Source of the DNA: Amycolatopsis oliviviridis
GTDB taxonomy: Bacteria > Actinomycetota > Actinomycetes > Mycobacteriales > Pseudonocardiaceae
Direction of reading: 5' to 3'
DNA: 64,000 nt
NCBI RefSeq assembly: GCF_014654365.1
Contig: NZ_BNAY01000005.1
Coordinates: 372,001 to 436,000, forward strand
Below, piece after piece: positions 52,937-61,927 of the stretch. The notes beneath the pieces were generated by a model. That model searched no databases. It was not told the DNA's origin and saw only the letters and a program-made list of their open reading frames with translations. Numbering within the stretch: position 1 is the first letter of the stretch; each line of letters begins with the position of its first letter. A program made the position numbers and the translations under genes.

Positions 52937-54991
52937 GTGCAGTCGGTGCCCGAAGCGGGCACGGATGGTTCGGCGGGTCGTGACGCTTCCACCATGCACC
53001 GCGTGCGGCGGGTGCTGGCGATCAAGCCGTTCCGCCGGATCTGGGGTGTCTCCTACCTGTGCAGCGTCGCGGACTGGCTGAACCTGCTGACGCTGACCGG
53101 CCTGGTCACCAAACTGACCGACAACTACGCCGCGCAGAACTTCGCGTTCGTCGGTGTCGTGCTGACCTCGCTGCTGCCGGGGCTGCTGTTCGCCCCGCTC
53201 GGCGGGCTGCTCGCCGACCGGTTCGACCGGCGCAAGGTGATGGTGCTCTGCGACCTCGGCCGGTGCGGGTTCCTGCTGTCGATCGCGTTCGTCGGCACCC
53301 CGTGGTGGGTGTTCGTCGGCAACTTCCTGGTCGGCTGCTGCTCGATGATGTGGATCCCGTCGAAGGACGCGGCGGTGCCGAACCTGCTGCGCCGTCCGGA
53401 CCAGGTCGAGACGGCCAACCAGCTCGGCATGGTGATGACCTACGGCCTCGCGGTGATCACCGCGGCCGGGGCGAACGCCGTGCTCACCGGCAGCAACACC
53501 ACGTTCCACTTCTTCCAGGGCGACGCCCAGCTCGGCATCGCGAAGGTCGCCGTCGTCATCACCGGCCTGCTGTACCTGACCAGCGCGATCGTGATCGCCA
53601 CCCGGATCCCCGAGCTCTCGCTGCGCAATGTCCACGCGGTGGAGAAACCCAAGGTCAAGGCCGCGGACGAAGAGAAGTTCGGCTTCCGGCAGATGATCGC
53701 CGACGGCGCCCGCTTCGTGCGGACGACGCCGCTGGTGCGCGGGCTGATGATCGGCGCGTTCGGCGCTTTCGCCGCCGGTGGCGCGGTGATCGGTTCGGCC
53801 AAGCCGTACTCGTCCAGCCTGCTCGCCGGTGACGCGGCGTTCAACCTGCTCGTGCTCGCCGTCTTCCTCGGGCTCGCCACCGGGATGGCGGTGGCCCCGA
53901 AGCTCGCGCGGCGGCTCGCGCACGACCGGCTGTTCGGCCTCTCGATCGTCGCGGCGGGCCTGTGTCTCGTCGTCGTCGCGCTGTCGCCGCACCTCGCCGT
54001 TTCGCTGGTCGCGGTCGCCGCGGTCGGTGTCTGGGCGGGGACGGCGTTCCTGACCGGTGTCACGATCATCGGTTCGCGGATCGAGGACTCCATCCGCGGC
54101 CGGATCAACGCGATCTACCAGTCGCTGATGAAGATCGTGCTGTTCGGCTCGACGGTGCTGGTGCCGGTGCTGATCAGCGCGGTCCAGACGACCGAGGTCG
54201 AGCTGTGGGGCGGCACGATCACGATCGACGGCACGCGGCCGGTGATGATCGGCGGCGGCATTCTCGCGCTGCTCTCCGGCATCTTCGCGTACCGGCAGAT
54301 GGACGACCGGCGGGCGGAGCCGATCCTCGCCGACCTCCGCAACGCCCTGCGCCGCAGCCCGCGCCGGGTGAACGGGCTGCTGATCGCGCTCGAAGGCACG
54401 CGGGCGATCAACACCGAGAAGCAGGCCGAGCGGCTGGCCGAATGGCTGCGCGGGGGTACGCGCCCGATCGTCCTCGCGGCGGACCCGGCGCTGGACGATC
54501 AGCGGCTCGCGAAGCTCGTCTCCGGCGCTTCGCTGTCCGGTGCGCGGGCGCAGGCGCTGGCCGCCGCCGCGGTGCGGGCGGACATCGTCGAGCGGGACAT
54601 CCAGCCCGCGCTCGACGCCGGTTCCGTCGTGGTGATGGAGCGGTTCGTGGACTCGCCGCTGGCTCACCTGTCCGCGGTCGCGGGGCTGGACAGCCAGGAA
54701 CTCGAAGGGCTCGCGGACTGGGCGACCGGCAGGTTGCGGCCCGACATCACCGTGCTGCTCGACGCCGATCCCGGCACGGTGATGCGGAAGTCGGAGTCGC
54801 TGGACGCGCAGTGGCGGGTGCAGCATCTGCTGACGGAGATGGCCGCCGCCGACCCTGAGCGGTACGTGGTGGTCGACGCGGAAGGCACCGAAGAAGAAGT
54901 GAGCGACCGGGTGCGGACCGCGGTCCGAGCGGTGCTCGTCGGCAGGCTCGCCGGGCTCGCGCCGGCGGAGGAGAAGGTCGAAGCGAGATGA
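52937..54991 (+). CDS. tmk: MFS transporter-thymidylate kinase fusion, P-loop degenerate
   Basis: 684 residues from GTG 52937; ATG 52994 is an alternative. Residues 20-455 are a twelve-helix MFS domain (IKPFRRIWGVSYLCSVADWLNLLTL; LADRFDRRKVMVL as motif A). From about 478 a thymidylate-kinase-like domain follows, but the P-loop, normally GGxGxGKST, reads EGTRAINTEKQ (residues 486-496): the lysine-serine pair and two glycines are gone. The DRY motif is ERFVDSPLAH. LLDADPGTVMRKSE and WRVQHLLTEMAAADPERYVVVDAEGT are kept. Streptomyces has the same fusion between topA and holB. I infer an inactive or repurposed kinase domain. It overlaps holB by four bases. Confidence 0.85.
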   Translation: MQSVPEAGTDGSAGRDASTMHRVRRVLAIKPFRRIWGVSYLCSVADWLNLLTLTGLVTKLTDNYAAQNFAFVGVVLTSLLPGLLFAPLGGLLADRFDRRKVMVLCDLGRCGFLLSIAFVGTPWWVFVGNFLVGCCSMMWIPSKDAAVPNLLRRPDQVETANQLGMVMTYGLAVITAAGANAVLTGSNTTFHFFQGDAQLGIAKVAVVITGLLYLTSAIVIATRIPELSLRNVHAVEKPKVKAADEEKFGFRQMIADGARFVRTTPLVRGLMIGAFGAFAAGGAVIGSAKPYSSSLLAGDAAFNLLVLAVFLGLATGMAVAPKLARRLAHDRLFGLSIVAAGLCLVVVALSPHLAVSLVAVAAVGVWAGTAFLTGVTIIGSRIEDSIRGRINAIYQSLMKIVLFGSTVLVPVLISAVQTTEVELWGGTITIDGTRPVMIGGGILALLSGIFAYRQMDDRRAEPILADLRNALRRSPRRVNGLLIALEGTRAINTEKQAERLAEWLRGGTRPIVLAADPALDDQRLAKLVSGASLSGARAQALAAAAVRADIVERDIQPALDAGSVVVMERFVDSPLAHLSAVAGLDSQELEGLADWATGRLRPDITVLLDADPGTVMRKSESLDAQWRVQHLLTEMAAADPERYVVVDAEGTEEEVSDRVRTAVRAVLVGRLAGLAPAEEKVEAR

Positions 54992-56196
54992 CGGAAGCCC
55001 CTGTGCTGATCGGTGTCTGGAAGCAGCTCGTCGGCCAGGAGCCCGCCGCGCGCACGCTTTCTTCGGCGTCGGCGGCGGCCGCGCGGATCATCGAGAACCA
55101 GCCTGTCGCGCCCGGGGCGATGACCCACGCCTGGCTGGTCACCGGCCCGCCCGGGTCGGGGCGCTCGACAGCGGCGCGGGTCTTCGCGGCGGCGTTGCAG
55201 TGCAGCACCGGGACCGGCTGCGGGGAATGTCCCGGCTGTCGGACCGTGGTCGCCGGCACGCACGCCGACGTCAAGCTCGTCGCGCCGGAAGGCCTTTCGA
55301 TCTCCGTCGCCGAAATGCGTTCGCTGGTCCAGGCCGCCGCGCGCCGCCCGACCACCGGGCGGTGGCAGGTGGTGATCATCGAGGACGCCGACAGGCTGAC
55401 CGAAGGCGCGTCGAACGCGCTGCTGAAGGCCGTCGAGGAGCCGCCGGACCGCACGGTGTTCCTGTTGTGCGCGCCTTCCGATCACCCGGACGACGTCTCG
55501 GTGACGATCCGCTCGCGGTGCCGTCTGGTCACGTTGCGGACGCCGCCCGCCGAGGCGATCGCGCAGGTGCTCGTGGAACGGGACGGCATCGATCCCGAGC
55601 GCGCGCAGTGGGCCGCGTCGGTCTCCAGTGGACATGTCGGCCGCGCGCGGCGGCTCGCCACCGATGAGGCGGCTCGGCAGCGGCGGGCGACGGTGCTGCG
55701 GATCCCGCTGGGCCTGCGACGTCCGTCCGATGTGTTCACCTGTGCCGATCAGCTGATCAGCGCGGCCGAGGCGGACGCGGGCGAGGAAAGCAAGGTCCGC
55801 GACGAGGCCGAGCGGTCCGAACTCCGCACCGCGATGGGCGGTGACGGCACCGGTAAGGGCGTCGCCGGGGCGAAACGGGCCGCCGAAGCCGCCGTGAAGC
55901 AGCTTGAGAAGCGCCAGAAGTCACGCGCGACCCGGACGCAGCGGGACACGCTCGATCTCGCGCTGGTGGATCTGGCCGCGTTCTACCGGGACGTGCTGGT
56001 GACCAAGAGCGGCGCGGGCGCGACGCTGAACCACCCGGATCACGCCTCGGAAATCTCACAGGCCGCCTCCGCCTGGGCGCCGGACTCGATCCTGCGGCGT
56101 CTGGAAGCCGTCCTGGAATGCCGCGAGGCCATCGACCTGAACGTGAAGCCGAGGATCGCCGTCGAAGCCATGGTCACCACCCTCCGCCAAGGCTGA
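54988..56196 (+). CDS. holB: DNA polymerase III delta' subunit
   Basis: 402 residues, ATGA overlap with the fusion gene. AAA+ clamp-loader subunit: LVTGPPGSGRSTAARVFAAAL (P-loop with arginine for lysine, usual in delta'), the four-cysteine zinc site CSTGTGCGECPGC, VVIIEDADRLTEGASNALLKAVEEPP (DExx-like and sensor 1) and VTIRSRCRLVTL (SRC arginine finger). The C-terminus is helical with a Lys/Arg/Ala-rich linker. It loads the sliding clamp in replication. Rv3644c is the counterpart. Confidence 0.95.
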   Translation: MTEAPVLIGVWKQLVGQEPAARTLSSASAAAARIIENQPVAPGAMTHAWLVTGPPGSGRSTAARVFAAALQCSTGTGCGECPGCRTVVAGTHADVKLVAPEGLSISVAEMRSLVQAAARRPTTGRWQVVIIEDADRLTEGASNALLKAVEEPPDRTVFLLCAPSDHPDDVSVTIRSRCRLVTLRTPPAEAIAQVLVERDGIDPERAQWAASVSSGHVGRARRLATDEAARQRRATVLRIPLGLRRPSDVFTCADQLISAAEADAGEESKVRDEAERSELRTAMGGDGTGKGVAGAKRAAEAAVKQLEKRQKSRATRTQRDTLDLALVDLAAFYRDVLVTKSGAGATLNHPDHASEISQAASAWAPDSILRRLEAVLECREAIDLNVKPRIAVEAMVTTLRQG

Positions 56197-56310
56197 CCCA
56201 CCCCCACCAGCCCCCTAAACCGCCCTACCCCAGCCCCCCGCCCGTCCCAGGGGGGCGACCCCGAGTCCAGTTTACCGGGGTTGGGGGTGGAAAAGTGCTG
56301 GTCGGGGGAG

Positions 56311-56340
56311 TTGTCCACAGGTGGGGGTGGTTGTGGACAA
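56311..56340. promoter_or_regulatory. Inverted pair of DnaA-box-like sites
   Basis: TTGTCCACA (56311-56319) and its complement TGTGGACAA (56332-56340) flank 12 G/T-rich bases just downstream of holB. Both match the actinobacterial consensus exactly. Confidence 0.5.
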
Positions 56341-56378
56341 GTGCTGTGGGTAAGTGAAGCGGATTCGGGTGTGCTGCA

Positions 56379-56415
56379 GGGGCCCTTCGCCTCATGCGAC
56401 GCAGCGAAGGGTCCC
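56379..56415. terminator. Double-palindrome family element
   Basis: GGGGCCCTTCGC (56379-56390) pairs with GCGAAGGGTCCC (56404-56415), one G.U position. Terminator for holB. Confidence 0.7.
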
Positions 56416-56474
56416 TTCACCGCGTCGCACGAGGGGTAAGGCCCCTTCAGCCCCCAGTGACCCAGGAAAGCGAA

Positions 56475-56507
56475 GGGGACCTCCACCGCGAAGCGGCGAA
56501 GGTCCCC
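56475..56507. repeat. Second, imperfect palindrome of the same family
   Basis: GGGGACCTCCACCGC (56475-56489) against GCGGCGAAGGTCCCC (56493-56507), two mismatches. It serves the secreted-protein gene on the minus strand. Confidence 0.6.
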
Positions 56508-56592
56508 ATAAGCCAGGCGATCAAGGTACGAACGGGCCTCCCACACAGGGGCCAGGCGTGAAAGGACCGTTCATCACCCTCCTCGCCCCGTC

Positions 56593-58275
56593 TCAGTCCT
56601 CCGAACGCGGCCGCGGCGAAGGCTTGAAGGGCTTCTTCTCGTCAAGAGGAACGGGAACGACCGAGAGACGGCGCCGTCCCGGCATGGCCGCCACGAGGAC
56701 CACACCGATCAGCAGCATCGCGGTCCCCGACCAGAACATCGGCACCGTGTCGTAAGCGGCGTTGGTGTAAGCCAGGTTCTTGACCGGCCCCTTCGGCGCC
56801 GCGCCACCGTTGTTGCCCGCGGGCGGCGGAGTCGTCGTGCCGCACTCGACACCACCGGCCGGCGCGTACGCCCGGGCGATCTGCTCACCGAGCGAGACCT
56901 GGGCCAGCGACGACGGCAGCTTCTTCGCGACGTCCGGCGGCAGCGCCTTCTGCAGCGCCGCCGTCGGCAGGATCTGCAGGTCCAGCAGCCGTGCCGAGGC
57001 GCCCATCTGGAAGCCCTTGAACGGCGACGTCATGTCGCTCGACTTCTGGTTCAGCCCGGCGATCGACAGCTTCAGCACGCCCAGGTCGAGCGTGAGCCCG
57101 TTCCCGGCCTCACCGCCCGGGAGCTGCTTGGTGGCGCCGTCCAGCATCTCGGCGAGCCCGCCGATGACCGGCACGTTCTTCAGCTGCTCGAAGCCCGGCA
57201 CCTGCTTGAGCGACGGCAGCGGGATGCCGATCGGGATGTCCTTGGTCGGGTTGTTCGCGTCGAGGGTGAACAACACCTTGTCGCCGCGGACGATCTGCAG
57301 CACCGGTGCGCTGTACTCGACCTTCGACGTCTTCTTCTCGCCGGTCGAGGTGACCCGCAGCGTCGGCTGGCTGGCGACCTTGATCGTCAGGCCGAGCGGC
57401 GTGCCCTTCAGCAGTTCGATGCTGGCCGCCTGCAGGGTCGACGTCGACTCGACGGCCTTGTTCTTGGAGCCGGGGATGTCGACCAGCCGCACGACCGAAC
57501 GCGACGACAGCGTGTTCGGCAGGCTCAGCACCGCGCCCTTGCCGTCGGCGCTGGTGCTGTTCCCGGAGAGCAGCCCGCCCAGGTTCGCCAGCGGGCCGAG
57601 GGCCGACAGACCCGCCTTGAGCTGGTCCGACGCCTGGGTCAGCTGGTCGGCGCCCGGGATGTTCGGGATGGTCGGCAGCAGCGCGAGGTTCGCGATCGAC
57701 GTGCTCGAATCGGCGATCGTGCCGACGCACGGCCCGAGCGTCGGGCTCCAGCGCGCGTGCGCCTCACCGTTCAGCAGGCCGAGATTGAACAGCGGGTTCT
57801 TCGGCGCGTTGAGGCCGCCGCTGATCGGCTTCGGGTTGTCCGGCAACGCCGTCTGCACGAGGCTGCCCGGCGTCTGCGGCGCGTTGCCCGCGGCGGACAG
57901 GCCGAACGGCGACGACTGCGCGATCGACTTCTCGTAGTTCAGGTAGGCCTCGGAGTTGGCCTGCGCGCTGGAAAGTCCCATCCCGGCTTCGAGCGCGGAC
58001 TGCTTCGGCAGCAACTCGCCGGCTCCGGGCAGGATCGCGCTGGTCGGCACGGCGTTCGGCAGCAGCCGCAGCACACCAAGGGCCGCCCCCGCGTCACCGA
58101 CGGCCTTGCCCAGCGGCTGCGGTCCGATCGGCGCCGACATCGGCGGCTGTCCCGGATTCGCCGGATCGGGGATCGGCGTGGTCGGGATCGTCTGGGCGGT
58201 CGCCGGAGCCGCGGTGAGGAGAAGCAGGGCCGCGGCGGCCGGAAGCGCCAGCACACGGGGCAGTCGTTGCCGCAT
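56593..58275 (-). CDS. Large secreted protein with C-terminal membrane anchor, function unknown
   Basis: 560 residues. Signal peptide LPRVLALPAAAALLLLTAAPATAQ; a Pro/Gly-rich start; then a long region of repeated short hydrophobic strands and helices (LLPNAVPTSAILPGAGELLPKQ, NLALLPTIPNIPGADQLTQASDQLKAGLSALGPLANLGGLL). A Pro/Gly/Asn stalk (PPPAGNNGGAAP) leads to one membrane helix (FWSGTAMLLIGVVLVAAM) and a basic tail, a sortase-independent anchor. The cysteines are few (GPCVG, VECGT). No family recognised; a cell-surface protein. Confidence 0.8.
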   Translation of the reverse strand: MRQRLPRVLALPAAAALLLLTAAPATAQTIPTTPIPDPANPGQPPMSAPIGPQPLGKAVGDAGAALGVLRLLPNAVPTSAILPGAGELLPKQSALEAGMGLSSAQANSEAYLNYEKSIAQSSPFGLSAAGNAPQTPGSLVQTALPDNPKPISGGLNAPKNPLFNLGLLNGEAHARWSPTLGPCVGTIADSSTSIANLALLPTIPNIPGADQLTQASDQLKAGLSALGPLANLGGLLSGNSTSADGKGAVLSLPNTLSSRSVVRLVDIPGSKNKAVESTSTLQAASIELLKGTPLGLTIKVASQPTLRVTSTGEKKTSKVEYSAPVLQIVRGDKVLFTLDANNPTKDIPIGIPLPSLKQVPGFEQLKNVPVIGGLAEMLDGATKQLPGGEAGNGLTLDLGVLKLSIAGLNQKSSDMTSPFKGFQMGASARLLDLQILPTAALQKALPPDVAKKLPSSLAQVSLGEQIARAYAPAGGVECGTTTPPPAGNNGGAAPKGPVKNLAYTNAAYDTVPMFWSGTAMLLIGVVLVAAMPGRRRLSVVPVPLDEKKPFKPSPRPRSED

Positions 58276-58416
58276 GAACAGGTCCTCCAGTGGGGATGGG
58301 CCGATCTTGGGGGACTGAGACCGGCGTCATAGGACCCTAACGACGGTGGCCGGAGAAGGTGACGTTCAACCCCTCCGCTACACTGGTCCTCGTCGCCGGG
58401 TGAGAGCCCGGCGTCT

Positions 58417-58490
58417 GCCGCCTTAGCTCAGTCGGCCAGAGCGATTCACTCGTAATGAATAGGTCAGGGGTTCGATTCCCCTAGGCGGCT
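58417..58490 (+). tRNA. tRNA-Thr (CGT anticodon)
   Basis: A 74-base cloverleaf: acceptor GCCGCCT/AGGCGGC with T discriminator, D arm with TAGCTCAGTCGG, anticodon stem ATTCA/TGAAT around CTCGTAA (anticodon CGT, 58451-58453, reads ACG), and T arm GGGGTTCGATTCCCC. CCA is not encoded. A strong terminator follows. Confidence 0.95.
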
Positions 58491-58497
58491 CCGCAGG

Positions 58498-58535
58498 TCA
58501 GGGCCTCATTCGGAACACTCCGGATGAGGCCCTGA
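58498..58535 (+). terminator. tRNA-Thr terminator
   Basis: TCAGGGCCTCATTCGG (58498-58513) pairs with CCGGATGAGGCCCTGA (58520-58535) with one mismatch and is followed by TTCGTTT. Confidence 0.85.
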
Positions 58536-58585
58536 TTCGTTTCCGGGCAGGCGACGAACACACCGCGAAAGTTCACCCGTTGGTG

Positions 58586-59212
58586 TCACGCCTTGAGGAA
58601 CATCCGCGACAGTGAGGTGCCCACTCCCGTGAGGTGATCGACGAGCGTGTCCGCGTCCGCGTCGAGCAGGCCGGAGCGCCACGCGAGCATGATCTCCACG
58701 AAGCCGCCGATGCCCAGCAGGACGTTGACCCGGAATTCCAGCCCGTCCACGTCCGGCTTCAGATGCGGCCGCGCCAGTTCGATCAGCAGGCCGGTGGTCT
58801 CCTGGACGGTCTGCCGCCGCAACTGCTCCAGGACGGCGCTGCCCGCGTGGTCGCCGAACAGGATCTGCGCCCGTGCCGGCTCTTCCTGGACGTGGTGCAC
58901 GACGACGTCGACGGCGGCGCGGAGCTGGTCCAGAGCCGGTTGCTCGATCCGGGAGGCGACGGCGTCGAGGACCATCCGCAGGGTCTCGTCGCGGACCTGT
59001 TCCCAGGCGGTGGCCAGCAGCGCGTCGCGGTTGGCGAAGCTCTCGTAGAAGTAGCGGTCGGTCAGGTTCGCCCGCGCGCAGACGCCCCGCATGGTGACCG
59101 CCGCCCAGCCCTGCTCCTGCCAGATGTCGAGGGCGGCGCCGAGCAGGGCGAGCCGTCGTTCGGCTCGGCGTTCGTCGGCGGTCTTGCCGCTGTAGCGGCG
59201 GGACGCGGTCAC
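58586..59212 (-). CDS. TetR-family repressor of the monooxygenase operon
   Basis: 208 residues from GTG 59212. DNA-binding domain RRLALLGAALDIWQEQGWAAVTMRGVCARANLTDRYFYESFANRDALL, then a helical ligand domain. It is divergent from the hydrolase-SDR-diiron-monooxygenase operon, and the 44-base gap contains a perfect 10+10 palindrome that overlaps the operon's start codon, which fits direct repression. Confidence 0.9.
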   Translation of the reverse strand: MTASRRYSGKTADERRAERRLALLGAALDIWQEQGWAAVTMRGVCARANLTDRYFYESFANRDALLATAWEQVRDETLRMVLDAVASRIEQPALDQLRAAVDVVVHHVQEEPARAQILFGDHAGSAVLEQLRRQTVQETTGLLIELARPHLKPDVDGLEFRVNVLLGIGGFVEIMLAWRSGLLDADADTLVDHLTGVGTSLSRMFLKA

Positions 59213-59232
59213 CTGTCCATCTTGACAGCAGG

Positions 59233-59257
59233 TGCCCTCAGATTCATTCTGAGGGCA
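59233..59257. promoter_or_regulatory. Palindromic TetR operator
   Basis: TGCCCTCAGA (59233-59242), TTCAT, TCTGAGGGCA (59248-59257): perfect arms in the TetR/hydrolase gap, its last base being the A of the hydrolase ATG. Confidence 0.65.
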
Positions 59258-60183
59258 TGCGACCGCAGAATGGCCTGCGACCCGGTTTGGCCGCCGCGCT
59301 GACGTCCGCGTTCGTGCGGCCGATCGCCAACGCGATCCCGGCGAACCGGGCCGGGATCGCGTTTTCCCGCGCTTTCATCGCGAGCAGCCTGTGGCTGGCT
59401 TCGCCGCCGTTGAAGGGAAGCCGCGTCGAGCCGGGCATCCGCGGCGAGTGGGTCCGCGGTCCCGAAGTGACCGAAGGCAATGCCGTGGTCCTCTACATCC
59501 ACGGCAGCGGGTACGCGCTCTGCTCGGCGCGCACGCATCGCGGGCTGACCACGCGGGTCTCCGGCGGCACCGGCCTGCCGGTCTTCGCCTGCGAGTACCG
59601 GCTCGCGCCCCGGCATCGCTTCCCGAACGCCGCAGACGACGTCCGCGCGGCCTACGAAAGGCTCCTCGACCAGGGATATCGGCGGATCCTCGTCGCGGGC
59701 GACTCGGCGGGCGGGCATCTCGCGGTCGACCTCGCCGCGCAGCTGATCCGCGAGCGCCGCGAACCACCCGCCGCGCTCGCCTTGTTCTCGCCGCTGTTCG
59801 ACGTGACGTTTTCGCTGGCCGCCCAAAGGGAACGCATGAGCCCGGACCCGATGATCTCCGCCGCCGCGGCCGCGCGGCTGGTCGGTCTGTACACGGTGGA
59901 CGCCGACCTCGCGTCCGAGCGGCTGCGGTTCGCCTTCGACGACATCGAGGGCTTCCCGCCGACGATCATCCAGGCGGGCGGTCTCGAAATGCTGGCCGCG
60001 GACGCCATCGAGCTGGCCAGGGCCCTGCGCCGCACGGGAGCGCACTGCGAACTGGACGTGGTCCCCGGCCAGATGCACGTCTTCCAGGCACTGACCCGCT
60101 TCATCCCCGAAGCGGGACCGGCGATGGAGCGGGCTTGCCGCTTCCTCACCGGGAACCTTCCGGCGATCGTGAGGGCGGCCTGA
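59257..60183 (+). CDS. Alpha/beta hydrolase, hormone-sensitive-lipase type (LipR-like)
   Basis: 308 residues. Oxyanion motif YIHGSGY (usually HGGGY), nucleophile AGDSAGGHLAV (Ser), SPDPMI with the acid region and PGQMHVFQAL with the histidine. HSL-family esterases act on short acyl esters; the mycobacterial counterpart in the mymA locus is LipR. First gene of a five-gene operon with 1- to 4-base overlaps. Confidence 0.88.
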   Translation: MRPQNGLRPGLAAALTSAFVRPIANAIPANRAGIAFSRAFIASSLWLASPPLKGSRVEPGIRGEWVRGPEVTEGNAVVLYIHGSGYALCSARTHRGLTTRVSGGTGLPVFACEYRLAPRHRFPNAADDVRAAYERLLDQGYRRILVAGDSAGGHLAVDLAAQLIRERREPPAALALFSPLFDVTFSLAAQRERMSPDPMISAAAAARLVGLYTVDADLASERLRFAFDDIEGFPPTIIQAGGLEMLAADAIELARALRRTGAHCELDVVPGQMHVFQALTRFIPEAGPAMERACRFLTGNLPAIVRAA

Positions 60184-60998
60184 TGACGAAACGGACTCAC
60201 GGAGCGCACGCCGTCGTCACCGGCGCGGGCAGCGGGATCGGGAGGGCGATCGCGACCGAACTCGTCCGGCGCGGCGGTCGTGTCGTCTGCGCCGACATCG
60301 ACCTCGAAGCCGCCGAAGAAACCGCAAAGACGCTCGAGAACGCCGTCGCCATCGCCTGTGACGTGTCCACTGTGGACGAGGTCGCCGAGCTCGCAGGCCA
60401 GGCGCGGTCCTGGCTCGGCCGCGAGCCGGACCTCGTGGTCAACAACGCCGGGATCGGCGCCGGCGGCAAAGCCGTCGGGGAGAGCCCGCTGTCCGATTGG
60501 CACCGGACCCTCGGCGTGAACCTCTGGGGCGTGATCCACGGCTGCCACACCTTCGTCCCCGCCCTGCGGGCGGCGCGGGCGGGCGGCGTCATCAACGTCG
60601 CCTCGGCCGCCGGTTTCACCGCCGCGCCGAGGATGGCCGCCTACAACGTGAGCAAGGCCGGGGTCGTCAGCCTTTCCGAGACCTTGGCCGCCGAGCTGTC
60701 CGGCACCGGCGTCGCGGTCACCGTGCTGTGCCCGACCTTCGTCCGCACCAACATCTTCGACGGCGAACTCATCGAAGACGAGGCACGCGGTCTCGCGCGG
60801 AAGGTGTCCGATCTGGTCGGGTTCTCCGCCGAGAAGGTCGCGAAGCTGACGCTCGACGCCCACGATCGCGGGCGCCTCTACGTGGTGCCGCAGCCGGACG
60901 CCCAGCTTCTGTGGCACGCCAAGCGGTTCGTGCCCGTCCCGTACACGCGGATCGCCGGTCTGCTCGGCCGGTTCCTGCCCGCCGACAAGGAGAAGTGA
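60183..60998 (+). CDS. Short-chain dehydrogenase/reductase (SadH-like)
   Basis: 271 residues from ATG 60183 (TGATG overlap). TGAGSGIG cofactor loop, NNAGIG, NVASAAG serine and YNVSKAG catalytic Tyr-Lys. CADIDLEA after beta-2 suggests NAD(H). The long C-terminus (LLWHAKRFVPVPYTRIAGLLGRFL) is typical of the SadH group in the mymA locus. It would reduce or oxidise an alcohol/ketone intermediate that the monooxygenase handles. Confidence 0.88.
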   Translation: MTKRTHGAHAVVTGAGSGIGRAIATELVRRGGRVVCADIDLEAAEETAKTLENAVAIACDVSTVDEVAELAGQARSWLGREPDLVVNNAGIGAGGKAVGESPLSDWHRTLGVNLWGVIHGCHTFVPALRAARAGGVINVASAAGFTAAPRMAAYNVSKAGVVSLSETLAAELSGTGVAVTVLCPTFVRTNIFDGELIEDEARGLARKVSDLVGFSAEKVAKLTLDAHDRGRLYVVPQPDAQLLWHAKRFVPVPYTRIAGLLGRFLPADKEK

Positions 60999-61927
60999 TG
61001 GCCTACGACTTCGCCGCGATGCTCCAGACCATCAAGGACAAACAGTGGTCGCTGGCCGACATCGACTGGGACGCGCCCGGCGCCGAGACCATGACCGACG
61101 AGCTCCGCGCCAAGATGCGGCCGTTCATGGCCGATCTCGTGTGGATCGAGCACGTCGGCGCCCGCGGGTTCGCTTCCCTCGCGAAGAAGGCGCCGACACC
61201 GGAGATCCAGGAGATCTACCGGTACTTCCACGCCGAGGAACAGAAGCACGCCAACGCGGAACTAGCGCTGATGAAACGCTGGGGCATGCTCGACGAGCAC
61301 GGTTCGATGCCCGAGCCGAACATCAACGTCAAGCTCGCCATCAAGGTCCTCGACGACTACGGCGACACGCTGCCGCTGACGGCGCTGGCCACGCTCATCC
61401 CGCTGCTCGAATGCGCGCTGGACGGCGCGCTGGTGAAGTTCCTGCTGGACGAGGTCTCCGATCCGGTGTGCCACCAGGTGTTCCGGCACATCAACTCCGA
61501 CGAGGCCCGGCACATCACGGCCGATTTCGAGGTCCTCGAACTGATCGGCGCCGGCTCCACGACCAAGCTGATCACCGAATCCGTCGGCTCGCTCAAACCG
61601 CAGATCGTGCTCGGCCTGATCGTGGTGTTCGTGCCGCTGATCAACAAGATGCGGGACAACATCGTCGCGATGGGCCTGCCGGAGAAGAAGCTGTACAACG
61701 CGGTGAAACGGTTCTCCACCATCGGCGGCCGCGGCGAGTTCACCAAACGCATCCCCGCGTATCACGTGCTCAAGGCGCAGGCCGCGATGATCGTCGACCG
61801 GTCGCACGTCTACCACCGGCTCCTCGCCGACCCGATGGTGAAGGTGACCCGCCTGATCCCCGCGCGGCTGCTGGGAAAGCCGCAGTCGTGGACCGAGGAG
61901 ATCACCCACGAACCGGTCGCGTCATGA
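60998..61927 (+). CDS. Ferritin-like di-iron protein
   Basis: 309 residues from ATG 60998 (TGATG overlap). Four-helix di-iron ligands can be traced: WIEHVGARG (Glu-x-x-His), YFHAEEQKHANAE (Glu...ExxH), LLECALDGALVKFLL (Glu) and HINSDEARHITADFE (ExxH). That set fits a non-haem di-iron oxygenase or ferritin-like hydroxylase. The C-terminal third has a hydrophobic stretch (IVLGLIVVFVPLINKM), perhaps a membrane or substrate surface. It may hydroxylate or oxidise the same substrate as the flavin enzymes. Confidence 0.8.
   Translation: MAYDFAAMLQTIKDKQWSLADIDWDAPGAETMTDELRAKMRPFMADLVWIEHVGARGFASLAKKAPTPEIQEIYRYFHAEEQKHANAELALMKRWGMLDEHGSMPEPNINVKLAIKVLDDYGDTLPLTALATLIPLLECALDGALVKFLLDEVSDPVCHQVFRHINSDEARHITADFEVLELIGAGSTTKLITESVGSLKPQIVLGLIVVFVPLINKMRDNIVAMGLPEKKLYNAVKRFSTIGGRGEFTKRIPAYHVLKAQAAMIVDRSHVYHRLLADPMVKVTRLIPARLLGKPQSWTEEITHEPVAS

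Larger units (their letters stand above)
56197..56592. other. 396-base convergent junction with DnaA boxes and palindromes
   Basis: No gene. From the left: poly-C/G tract, an inverted pair of DnaA-type boxes (56311, 56332), two family palindromes (56379-56415, 56475-56507) and half-copies near 56439 and 56558. Confidence 0.7.
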
